Below, piece after piece: positions 50,521 to 61,270 of a DNA stretch of 64,000 bases (position 1 is the first letter of the stretch; each line of letters starts with the position of its first letter). Source of the DNA: Erpobdella octoculata (taxonomy: Eukaryota; Annelida; Clitellata; Hirudinida; Erpobdellidae); contig OZ022246.1 of the NCBI GenBank assembly GCA_963978895.1, forward strand, positions 24,088,526 to 24,152,525. The letters run 5' to 3'. The notes under the pieces were generated by a model. The model saw only the letters and a list, made by a program, of their open reading frames with translations. It searched no databases and was not told where the DNA came from. Position numbers and translations under genes: made by a program.

Positions 50521-51234
50521 TTAGTATAAATAGTTTTTTATAAATGATGTTTTAGTTTTAAAACTGTTTTTACCGAATTTTTCAATCGATGCTTTTTAAG
50601 TTTTGTTAAAATAAAATTTCAACTTATTTCTGTGATTTGATTGTTAACTGATGTGATTGTCATTTTCATTGCTGAAAGTAAACAATAAGAGAAAAAACCA
50701 CAAAAAAACGGAACAAGATTTACAGAAATATTATTAAATAAGTTAGAAATAAAAATTATTTTGCTGAATGTCTTTTGTATGCATAACTCGGCGTAAGCAT
50801 TAAAAGATAGTTTTAGGTTGGCTATCATGGTTTTCAATCAACAGTTTAATTTTTTTTATTATATTACATTTTTAATATTGACTTGATTGTTATCATTATT
50901 GAAGTTTTTGTTTTCATAGTCATTGTCATCATGTCCTCATTATCGTAATCGTCGTTGTCACCACCACAACCCTTAGTCTCGACACCGACAACGTCACCGT
51001 CACCATCATCATCGCCATTTTCATCATCACGACTATCGTCATCATCACCATCATTCATAAACATTTCAAATAAAAATTTAAAATTGTAATTTTTCAAGTT
51101 GACGGTATTTAAGGTGTAAAACAAAGTGATTTCAAAAACGTGTGAACTGTTTTTAAAACTAAAAAAATATATTCTACAATTTTCTGGTTATTGTTGATTA
51201 CATTTTAAAAAAATGATATTTTCATGACTATGGT

Positions 51235-51490
51235 TTCCGAAACCTTCATTAGTGTCACAGTAGATTTATTTGTTATTATTTTCATTGTGGTTGTTTTTTC
51301 TCCGTTGCTTTTTGGCATTAAAAAAGTAAGTCATTATGAATGTTGTGTAAAATGAATAAGTATAAGTATAAATTTTTACTAATAAATCAAATTTTACAGA
51401 GTTAACTCCTTGCTGCAAATAAAACTTGCAAATCAAACATGGAACACAAATCAACATCATTTAACGACTGATGGGGGTGGTGCGGCATAG
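51235..51490 (+). pseudogene. Relic class-3 TM exon and tail exon
   Basis: Bases about 51245-51317 align with the TM exons of receptors H and I (FxSVTVxLFVII..., then a GTAAGT donor). The acceptor TTTTAG has become TTCCG. Bases 51402-51490 align with the start of the class-3 tail (NSLLQIKLANQT against NALLRLKVANET in I) but reach a TAG stop before the YDQL motif. This is the remnant of an H/I-type receptor end in the middle of the C/E region. Confidence 0.65.
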
Positions 51491-51840
51491 GAAAATTTCA
51501 ACTATCATAGTAATCGCTAAATCTAGTCTGGTCACATTAAAACAGATGAACATGAATACAATACTTTGCAGAGAAACTGCAAATGAAACTGAAAAACAAA
51601 ATAAATGAAAGCACTATGTCTTAATTGAATATTTAACACAAGTTTTTGTCAATAAGTTAACATAGTTTATTTAACAGTGAGAATGCAAATTTATGTATTC
51701 CTGATTGTTTAGAGACTTGCTACAATGTAATCAAATTACCAAATTAACTGATTTGATTTTTTTAACAATTTGTACAAAACATAAAGTTGATTAACAAAAA
51801 AAAGCATAAACTACTTTTTAAACTAACAATTGCATTTGTA

Positions 51841-51857
51841 ATCGTAATCGTCATCGT

Positions 51858-51892
<35 letters not shown>

Positions 51893-51935
51893 CCACCGCC
51901 ACCGCCACCGCCACCACCACCACCATCATCATCAT
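51841..51935. repeat. (CATCGT)n-(CACCGC)n microsatellite
   Basis: CATCGT units pass into CACCGC, CACCAC and CATCAT units. It is the counterpart of the larger array at 38925-39260 in the duplicated block. Confidence 0.93.
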
Positions 51936-52215
51936 CATTGTTGTCGTAATCATCACAATCATTATTAGTGAAGTAAATCGCAAGCAAGTAGCCGAACAAA
52001 GTATATTTTCAAACTTATCAGCCACTGCCAGCAACAATAACGCCGACATTCTTTCTTTTGTAACGTTTTGTCAAAAGTTACCAACCTGAATATTTAGCTA
52101 GACAGAGAAAGTAAAATGTGGTATGAAAGTTGAATATATGATTAGCCAAGCCCTTTAGCTTTACTGTTGAGAAAGTTTTGATATTTGAAGTCAAATCAAA
52201 AAGAAAAGTTTTACA

Positions 52216-53271
52216 ATGAAATTAAACCTTCACATCGCAGTAATTGTTATTGCAAACTTTCTGCAGGTGTCAAATGCTAAACTTTACAGCCAATGTTACC
52301 CTTACGAAACTTTTTGTTTATTTTCTTACGGTCCAAGTTTGACCGCTTGCAGTCTTGAAGATGCTAATCGAGTTTGTACGGAAGCTAAAAACGGTAGTTG
52401 GCTGCTGGAAAAACCAACTTCTCCTGAATCTGATGCACTGAATCAGTTTTTAATAACGTTTGCGTTTCCACTGAATGCAAAAATTATTTTCAGCAATGGT
52501 ATACATATTGTTTTATTTAAATTCAACTTTATTTGAATAACTCATAAAAATGGTTTTAAAAAATAATTTATTCATTCAGATTTATGGCAAACTGTTGATT
52601 CTTTAATCAACAACAAATCATCTGTTAATCCAACTGCTTCTCAATCACCAGGTTCATTCAATGTGATATGCAAATCAAGTTGGTAACCTGTTTAATTAAC
52701 CGGTTAATAAGTTTATTTATTACGTTTTTGCATTTGTTTTTGAGGTTGTTTTGCTACGTGGGAAGGAACTACACAGCAAATTGATGTAACATCTAATTCC
52801 CGACAGATATATCCATCTGGAATTAATGCTCTGGAAGATTGCAAATCATCGTGCGAAACTTATAAACCTTCAGACTGTTCTTCAATTACATGGACTTACA
52901 TGGGTCCTGTACCAAAAACTTGCATTCTTTATATTGATCCTGTAACATATATCGTGCATCAACGCTCCTATGTTTATCTATTTTTTATAAATCGTACGGA
53001 AAAAACTGTTGAAAACTGCGTTGGACATCTTTCGGGTATTTAGTAATTCACATTTAAATTTAAAATTACTTTTTTTTAAATTAATAACCATTTTGTGTGG
53101 GTAATTGATGACTTTTTTTTATTTATAGAACCTTCCAGCCAATATTGTCCTAAACTTGGTTTAGAGACAACAGTTTACATCAACACCGGTTCGACAGGGA
53201 AAATAAATATTCTGATCTTAATAATAGCGATGTTGGTTATCATAACAGTGATTAATTTTAATATGTATTAA
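52216..53271 (+). CDS. Receptor F: CTLD-like + PAN-like, no cytoplasmic tail (possible GPI anchor)
   Basis: 271 residues, four exons: 52216..52498, 52580..52678, 52745..53035, 53129..53271. It has a signal peptide ending near SNA, a CTLD-like domain (CYPYETFCLFSYG, LEDANRVCTEAKNGSW, FNVICKSS) and a PAN-like domain (LEDCKSSCETY, C, C, ENCVGHLS). The last exon encodes a short spacer with a Cys, then INTGSTG and a hydrophobic run of about 20 residues, and stops after INFNMY. With practically no cytosolic residues it cannot signal by a tail. A small-residue site followed by a C-terminal hydrophobic stretch fits a GPI signal. It is divergent from the other members in sequence. It may be a decoy, a ligand or a co-receptor (inference). 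Confidence 0.8.
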
Positions 53272-54219
53272 CGCATTTTATAACAAACTGTATTACTTAC
53301 AAATACATTTTTTTCAAATATGAAATTGATATTTTAATTAGTTGTGTAGTTTTAAAAAATGAAAATGATCACAAACACGTTTTATGTTTCAAAACTAAAC
53401 TTAGAGAAGAAATAAATACATAGAATAAATAAAATGTTTTTATTTTTACAACATCAAACTGTTCAGGTGTTATATTTCAATGACACTTTTTGAAGTAAGT
53501 TGTGTCACAAAACGTAACCGCCACCAAACATGAGCGATGAATTTCAAGTAGGCTTTTTCAACTTCTAGCCTGCTAGCTAATGAATAACAGCGCAACAGTA
53601 GTCAATTTTAATGATATATAGAAATATTTCCAAATTTTTCATATCTATATATATTTATTAGCCAAAATTTAGTTTAGTTATTAAAGACTAAAAACAGGTA
53701 ACAGGAATTTATAACAAATGCAACAAAAACATTTTTATACCTAATTTGGATAAAGTTTCTAGTCTAATTTACCTAACTTAATATATTTCGAACAAAATAG
53801 AAATACCATTACAGTTTTGAATAAATTAATAAATTATAAATAAAGAAGTGAATGAACGACCATCGAATGATTACTATTTTTAGGACAACAAAAACTACAT
53901 GAAGAGACCTATGCTATTCATTTTCTATTAGAAAATATTAATTCATTAGAAGTGTATTGGAAACGAACTTTATCAACTGACATAATTTTACAATGTCTAC
54001 ATTTTATAATAGATAATTTTTTATTTATTTATTGTAAAGATACAAAGATATGGTAGTTGCTAATATGATAAACACGGAAACTTAAGGAGCTGTTAAAAAG
54101 CTAGTCCATTTCTAAATGGTTAAACTTGTACAAAATAAATACAGTGCGTCGTAAACATTGACTACATTTTAAATTTAATATTTAATATATATTTACAGGT
54201 AGATTTGCAAGTTTTAGCT
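53272..54219. other. AT-rich spacer
   Basis: No exon was recognised between receptor F and the exon-1 relic. Confidence 0.5.
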
Positions 54220-54425
54220 ATGTGTGAATTTCAACTAAAAGTTCTTTTTGTTAGCGTTTTGCTTTTGAAATTGTTCCTTTCAATGGTACACGGAGAAGCG
54301 TATCGTTGAAAGGAACAACACGGTAATGTTTATCGTTGGTGTGATCCTTACGAGACATTTTGTTTGTTTTCTTATGGAAGTGATGTAACTGTTTCCAATC
54401 TTGAAGAAGGTCACAATTGGGCTTA
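54220..54425 (+). pseudogene. Broken receptor exon 1
   Basis: An ATG and signal peptide (CEFQLKVLFVSVLLLKLF...) lead to EAYR and a TGA stop. After a second stop the family signature VYRWCDPYETFCLFSYGSD resumes in another frame and dies after VSNLEEG. The break contains TTGTTCCTTTC and its inverted copy GAAAGGAACAA. No further exons follow before receptor H begins at 54600. This is a 5' duplicate of an H-type gene. Confidence 0.8.
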
Positions 54426-54599
54426 AGTTGTCGAGTTCTAAAACAAACAACTAGCCGTTACTAGCTGCTATCAATATTTCAGGTTCAATAAAAAAGGAAG
54501 TAATTGTTTGTACACTGTCAGCTGTAAGTTGTGTTATGATAATTATCGCTTCAATAAAAACAGTTAATAATAATATAACAAAATTATACAAGTTTTAAT

Positions 54600-56453
54600 A
54601 TGCTGAAGTTTTGGACAAAAATTTGGTTTTATAGCTTATTATTGGTAGTGTTTTATCCATTGTTAAAATGTGATGTATATCGTTGGTGTGATCCTTACGA
54701 GACATTTTGTTTGTTTTCTTATGGAAGTGATGTAACTGTTTCTAACTTAATGGAAGCTCAACAGCTTTGTACGGAAGCCAAAATTGGCAGCTGGCCTGTT
54801 GAAATTACAAATGATCAAGTAAAAAATTGTTTAACACAATTTATGATGAACAACTCGTTTTCCAGCAATTCTCCGGTGATTCTTAACGCTGAAATAAGAA
54901 ATAATAAATGGTACTGGATTGAAAATAATCAAGGTTGTTAAAAAATATTTACTGTTACAAAATAATAAAATGTATTAATGTTTTTTAATTAATTATTTTC
55001 TTTTAGAAATAACAGAAACTGGTTTGCCATCAAACATTAGTTTATGTTTTAAATATGGTACATACGAGGCATGTTCCAAAGTAGTAGACAGTGCAGTTGT
55101 TTGTAGAACAGGTTTGTAGTACAAGCTTGTTTGTTTTAAAGTATTTAAAAATACAAAATCATTGTTTATATTATAAGTAATGATGTTGTGTTTTAGGAGT
55201 TATAATTTTGTATTTATTTTTGTATTTATTATTAATAATAAACTGGTTTTCAATTTAGGATGTAAAGCAACATGGCTTGATTTTGACAAGAAAGGAGTTG
55301 ATGGAGCAACTCAACATAAAGAAATAACAAGTTTATCAGAATGTAAAGAAAAATGTGAAACTGATGCGACGTTAAAATGTACGGCAGTTGCATTTGTTAC
55401 TTCAGCTACCACATTTGATGGTTGTTGGATTCACAATACTCCTAATTTATGGAACATTACTATGGAATATAAAGCCTATGACTTATTGACCATTATAATT
55501 AGAACTAATAAATCAGTTGATATTTGTATTGGAAAATTATCAGGTAGTCAGTTATTTTAATTTATGTTATGTTGTATAATTAATATAAAAAATACATTTT
55601 AAACAGTAAATCCTGCTACAACTATGACATTTTCTGCTAATTTCGTTTCAAAACAAGTAACAGGTGCTCAAAAAAACTATTTTCAAATTTTTTCTAATAA
55701 ATTTCAATTTCAAAATTTTTAATCTATGGTTTATTTTGATTTAGTTTCTTCTGATGGAAAAATAGGCAGGAATGGGGAGTTTTTTAATATTTGTTTTTCA
55801 AATTAACAACATTTCTCATTTAGATAAATTTATTTTAAAAATTAAAACCTGATTACACTGAATATAAAAATAAATGAACTTGCTAATATTACAGTATTAT
55901 TATAGATTGTGTTTGTGTTTATTATACTTAATTTTAATTTTTTAACAATTAAAATAATTTAAAAAAAAATTAAATCACTTTTTCCAGTAGGTTCTGAAAT
56001 AAAACAAGATGATTAATTTAGAAAACATTATTTTTTTGTGACAATGATTTTATCTTAAAATAAAAAAGTTGTTTTTTAAAATAAACTTTTCTATTTTGTT
56101 TAATATATTTTTTATGTTTTAGAATTGTTTGTTGGTGTTACAGTAACACTTGTGGTCATTCTCATCGTCTCAGTAACAAGTTTATCGCTAGTTGTTTGGC
56201 ATATGAAAAAGTTAGTCACTTTGAATTGTATAAAATTTAAAATAATTTAAAAGTATTAGTTGATAATGAGTTTTTTTTGGAAAGAGATAACACTATGTTG
56301 CGCCTAAAACTTGCATATGAAACATCAAAAGAAATTGAACAACCTTCAAGAACTGATATTAGAAATAATACAGCTGCAGCTTATGATCAACTCTCCAACT
56401 ATCAAAACAGCATTGGCACAGATGAACATCCGTATAATACTCTGATGACCTAA
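54600..56453 (+). CDS. Receptor H: CTLD-like + PAN-like, class-3 TM, paired YxxL tail
   Basis: 345 residues: 54600..54933, 55007..55111, 55259..55543, 55607..55663, 56123..56210, 56285..56453. The signal peptide is followed by a CTLD-like domain that keeps more lectin-fold features than A-F: AEWYxC-like EAQQLCTEA, then NNKWYWI (a W-x-W core), then a Cys pair. The PAN-like exon has LSECKEKCET, C, GCW and DICIG. The TM is LFVGVTVTLVVILIVSVTS. The tail carries AYDQL (Tyr323) and PYNTL (Tyr340), with 13 residues between Leu326 and Tyr340. This is close to an ITAM but one residue beyond the usual upper spacing. A second stalk exon equivalent to I's has a ruined donor (AATGGGGAG) and is skipped here. 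Confidence 0.82.
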
Positions 56454-57746
56454 TTATGTTTGAAAGTAATTCAAAAAAATTTGCAAAAAATTACATCCGA
56501 AAAATTAGTTTAGTTCTAAAAAATTGAGAGCACTGACTGAAATTAGAAACATTTTTTATCATTGAATATACTTTTTTCTGAATTCTATTTGAACGTGTTT
56601 TTTACGGATTCAACTAGTTTTAACGTTTAAATTTTAATAAAGCAAGATGCAATTTTTAAGACAATGTTTTATGATAATTCTAGTTTTAGTAAACTAAAGT
56701 TAAATAAACTTTGACTTGCTTAAAAAACAGAATGAACGAGCAGATTTTTCTTTGATAAAGTAAAGATATTAAACATTTTTTGAGGTGACAGCTCAGGAAA
56801 ATTTGAAGAAAATTTTGGTAGACGTATAGACCTGATTCAAAATTTATTTTATTCATTAAACCTGCGTTGCTACAGTTGCCACAACAATTTTGATCAGTTG
56901 ACTAACTAATACAAAATTTTAAACAAAATGATTAAACAATTGAAAACACTGAATGACATAATTACACTAATACTTGTTAAATATTTAGATATTATTTAAT
57001 TTTACGCAGCATTTAATTTTCACTAAAACAGTATTTTTCACTCACATTATAAATTGTAAATATTTTTTGAAAAAAAAACCAAATCTTTTTTTTTAAATTG
57101 ACTATGGTATTCGTGCGTTTGTTATCTAAAAAATTGTGGTTTTTTGTTAAAGTTTAAATTATAAAACTGTTCAATAACAGTTGAAATAAATGTAAGTGGT
57201 TTAAAACTTCAAAATTAACTTGAAAAAGTACTTGTAAGTTATTGATAAAAGGTTAATAATCGAATGCTAGAAAACCTTATGAAGAATCATGCATGGTTTA
57301 ATTATTGTTAAAAAATAATATGCTCTTGTAACAAGTTGTTCGCATTACACCGTTTAAAGTTTTTCAATGTGCTTACGAAGCTGGAAAGTTTAAAATTGCG
57401 ATCAATTAAATTAGTAATATTTTGTAACATGCGTTTTCATTTATAAAAAAAACTAAAATTAAAATTATCAGCATTTGAGAAATTGTGAATTTTAAGGTCC
57501 AAAATAAATATTAATTGTAATGAAAATGTATAATAGTTGATTTTTATTGGATTCTATTATTAGTTATTGAAGTTATCATATTTTACATTCAAAGCATTGA
57601 ATGTTTGCTTATTGCGTGACTCACGAGTAGCTAGCACTCTCAGGCTGTTGAAAGCAATTTTACTACCTAATAAACGGAGAGTTTATTTAAAACAATAAGT
57701 TTGTTCAGGCATTAACACTTAGTTGACTAAATAAATAAATTTTTAA
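56454..57746. other. AT-rich spacer and promoter of receptor I
   Basis: No exon was recognised. The part at about 57580-57660 (AAAGCATTGAATGTTTGCTT and CACGAGTAGCTAGCACT) is shared with 61105-61165 upstream of receptor J. Confidence 0.55.
57580..57665 (+). promoter_or_regulatory. 5' element shared by receptors I and J
   Basis: AAGCATTGAATGTTTGCTTA, TTGCGT and CACGAGTAGCTAGCACT are nearly identical at the same distance upstream of receptors I and J. Recent duplication explains this as well as function does. Confidence 0.4.
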
Positions 57747-60170
57747 ATGTTTCAAATTAAGCTAAGAAATTTGTATTTTAATATTTGGTTTTTGACATTG
57801 TTTGTTCAAACGGTAAAAGGAGATGTTTATCGTTGGTGTGATCCTTATGAAACATTTTGCTTATTTTCTTACGGACCAAATGTAACTGTTTCTAATTTAA
57901 CGGAAGCTCAAAAACTTTGTACGGAAGCTAAAAATGGCAGTTGGCCTGTTGAAATTACAAATGATGAAATAAAAAATATTTTTGCACAATTTATGTTAGA
58001 TAACTCGTTTCCCAGCAATTCTTCGGTAATACTTAATGCTGAATCAAGTAATAATAAATGGTACTGGATTAAGAATAATCAAGGTTAATAGAAAATGTAT
58101 TTTATAAAATGATATAAGAATTATTAATATATGTAAATTGTATTTTTTCCCGTAGAAATAACAAAAATTGTTTTCCCAGTAAGCGACAGTTTATGTTTCA
58201 GAGATGGTGCATACGAGGCATGTTCTAAAATACTACACAATTCAGTTGTATGCACTATAGGTAATATACTTGTGGATTTTGTTCTAGAATACTAAAAAGT
58301 AAAGATGTATTGTAATGTTATCAGTAATGTATTTATCATTATTGTCTTAAATTTTTATATTTTTTCAGGATGTAAAGCAACATGGCTGGATTTTGAAAAT
58401 AAAGGAGTTCATGGAGCAACTCGACATACAGAAATAACAAGTTTATTGGAATGTAAAGAAAAATGTGAAACAGACGAGACATTAAAATGCACGGCTGTTG
58501 AATATTCTACTTCACCTACCACGTTTGCTGGTTGTTGGATTCACGACAATCCCAATATATCACACACTCCAGGATATAAAGCCGATAGTTTCTTCAGCCT
58601 TATAATTAGAACAAATAAATCAGTTGATAGTTGTATTGGAGATATATCAGATAGTTAGTGTTTTTAAAACCTTATTTTAATTTTTTCAATTGTATTCTAC
58701 AATTTAAATACTTCAATTAAATAATGTTCAAACCAGTAAAATATTTGACAACCACAACAACGTTTCCACATGTAACTTGTATTGAAAACATATCAGATAG
58801 TAAGTTATTTTTAAATTTATATGTTTTTAATACAATACAAGAAGAAAAACACATGTTAAACCTGCTAAATTTATGACATTTTTCAAAAATTTAGTTTTAA
58901 AAAGCAACGGGTACTCTACAAAGTTTTTGTTTAGTTTTTCTTTTTTAAACTTCAATTTCAACATATTTAATCTATGTTTTATTATAAAATAGCTGCTTCC
59001 GGCGGAAATATTGGCAACAATAGTAAGTTTTTAAATCTTCATTTTTAAGTTATCTACTTAAGAAACAGTTGTTAAAAATTAAAATTGACAAACGTTTATG
59101 ATTAACTACCTCGGCAAGAAATAAAACAGTTATAACAATTGTTTTGCAGTTATGTTTCTATTGTTATTTTTGTTTTTCACTCAATAATTAGTTTTTTAAT
59201 AGTTTATAATTTTTTAAACTGGGTTTTTAAAAACTAAAATATTTGCTTATAGAAAATAACAAAATATTTTTTTTTATATATTATAATTTTTCACCTTTTT
59301 ATATCTAAAGTTTGGAATAGTTCCCATTTTTGAGGCGGATTTTGATATTAATAACTTAATTTTTAATAAAAATGTTGTTAATTGTTTTATTTAAATCAAA
59401 CGATGTTACTCAACGTTTTAATTATAAAAATGTTAATAACAAAAAAGTTGAAGGAGCATCAGAAATAATAAGTTTAAAAGTGTCAATTCTTGTAAAAATA
59501 GACAATTCATTTTTTCATTGACTACCTAAAACCGATACAACAAAATAATATTTCTTATAAATATACAGTAGATTCCGCTTTATTGGGACACATCGTGACC
59601 AAGGCAATTTGGCCCAATTAAGCGGCTGCCCCAATTAAGCGAATTTCACATACAATTAAACAATGCATATTATTCTTTTTTGTTCTTTGAAATTTGGCCA
59701 AACAAGGTGTGAATAAATGATTTTGAAAACGTCAACCATTTCTGACATGAATTGACATGAATAATTGTTTTTTAAACTAAATGTTTTTGAAAATAACCAT
59801 ATTTATTTTTTTCTAAATTCTTTGGTTATGTTTTTCAGAATTGTTCATTGGTGTTACAGTATCCCTTATTGTCATTTTCATCATTTCTGTTACATGTTTC
59901 TCAATCATCGTTTGGCATTTGAAAAAGTTAGTCATTTTAAGTTCCATATAGTTTGAATTAATTTAAAGATATAACGTATTAATATAACATACTTTGTAAA
60001 GAGTCAATGCTTTGTTGCGACTAAAAGTTGCAAATGAAACATCAAAAGAAAATCAACAACCTTCAAGAAGTGATGTAAGAAATAATACCGGTGCAGCTTA
60101 TGATCAACTCACCAACTATCAAAACAGCCTTGAAAGAGATGAACATGCATATAATACCTTGGTGACGTAA
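57747..60170 (+). CDS. Receptor I: CTLD-like + PAN-like, class-3 TM, paired YxxL tail
   Basis: 358 residues, seven exons: 57747..58083, 58156..58260, 58369..58653, 58737..58799, 58993..59022, 59839..59926, 60002..60170. The ectodomain is close to those of receptors H and J (RWCDPYETFCLFSYGPN, TEAQKLCTEAKNGSWPVEI, NNKWYWI; PAN-like LLECKEKCET, GCWIHD). The first stalk exon is Thr-rich and ends with CIENISD, a near-repeat of the PAN exon end CIGDISD that adds a cysteine. The second stalk exon is only ten codons. TM and tail match receptor H, with AYDQL (Tyr336) and AYNTL (Tyr353). The 816-base intron before the TM holds a Tigger/pogo-like repeat end. Confidence 0.83.
59569..59655 (+). mobile_element. 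Tigger/pogo-like terminal repeat fragment
   Basis: CAGTAGATTCCGCTTTATTG after a TA dinucleotide, with CCCAATTAAGCG repeated within 70 bases, resembles the ends of Tc1/mariner-superfamily Tigger elements. No partner end was found nearby, so this is a fragment or solo end. Confidence 0.55.
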
Positions 60171-61270
60171 TTATGCTTGAAAGTTAAATTAAAAATTTGC
60201 AAGTGAAATTGAAAAAAAAAATAGAATTGACTAACTAAAAAACAAAAACTATTTGTTGACATTGAATAAACTGTATTTTCCAAATTCTATAATTTAAATT
60301 TTAATGTTTACAATTTTCGAAATGCAAGCTGGTTATTTCAAGACGTTTTTTATGTTTTTAGCTTTAGTATATTAAATGTAAACAGAAATATACTTTGACT
60401 TGTTTTAAAACAGATTAAACAAAAAATAGTGAAACAAAGCATCTTGCAAGGTCACCACTACGAAAATTGCTAACATATTTTTTCAAGGTGCTTAGTTTAT
60501 TTCATTGAAGATTCAGTTCATCCAGACGCCTATAAATGGCTGCCTCTGGATGAATCGGGTCCACAAAGCGTTTCGGTGACAGATTCTGTTGTAAGAAGAC
60601 GCTATAAATATTCTTAGTTATAATTTCACATTTTACATAACAGATACAAATTTTTAAACAAAATATGTTTTCAATTATGTGTTGCACATTTTTTTAAACA
60701 TTAAAAAAAACATTTAGGAATTGTAACAAATATTATTGGTTTCAAATATTTACTCACATTTTTTTGAAGAACCGGTATATTATAAGGCTGTTCAATCAAT
60801 AGTTGAGACATATATGAGTGGTTTAGCACTTTAAAATAAGCTTGGCAAACGACTTGAAAACCCACTCGGAAGTTAACGATGAGACATTGATGATTGAAAG
60901 CTAAAAACCCGTATGAAAGATCAATTCAACTATATATTTAGTTTTTAACTATAAAAATTAAATATAAACTTATTGACATAAAAAAACTGTAAGGTTTTCT
61001 TAAATCTCAAATGAATATTAAAATAATACCTGTTCATTATGTACACATTTTTATTGGCTGATTTTTGTTTGTTTCTATTATTAGTTATGGCAATATTCAT
61101 ACTTTTCATTCAAAGCATTGAATGTTTGCTTATTGCGTAATTCACGAGTAGCTAGCACTACAAAGCTGTTGAAAGAAATGTACTTATTATTTTACTACTT
61201 GATAAACAGATAGAGTCTGTTTTGATATTATCATTGATTTTAAAACATTAATAAATAAATAAACGTTTAA
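60171..61270. other. Spacer with a SINE fragment and promoter of receptor J
   Basis: Bases about 60510-60565 carry the family 2 SINE body (ACGCCTATAAATGGCTGCCT) in plus orientation. The J promoter-type block lies at about 61090-61170. No exon was recognised. Confidence 0.6.

Larger units (their letters stand above)
50521..52215. other. Spacer with a duplicated block and relic exons
   Basis: The stretch repeats parts of the region after receptor D: 50875-51060 matches 38515-38760, and 51960-52080 matches 39277-39370. Inside it lies a decayed class-3 TM/tail pair (separate entry) and a CATCGT/CACCGC microsatellite at 51841-51930. Confidence 0.65.

Noticed and set aside
46425..51540. A 30-base inverted repeat pair (about 46427-46457 and 51503-51537).
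   Set aside because: It is real, but too short and isolated to assign to an element. It is probably debris from local duplication.
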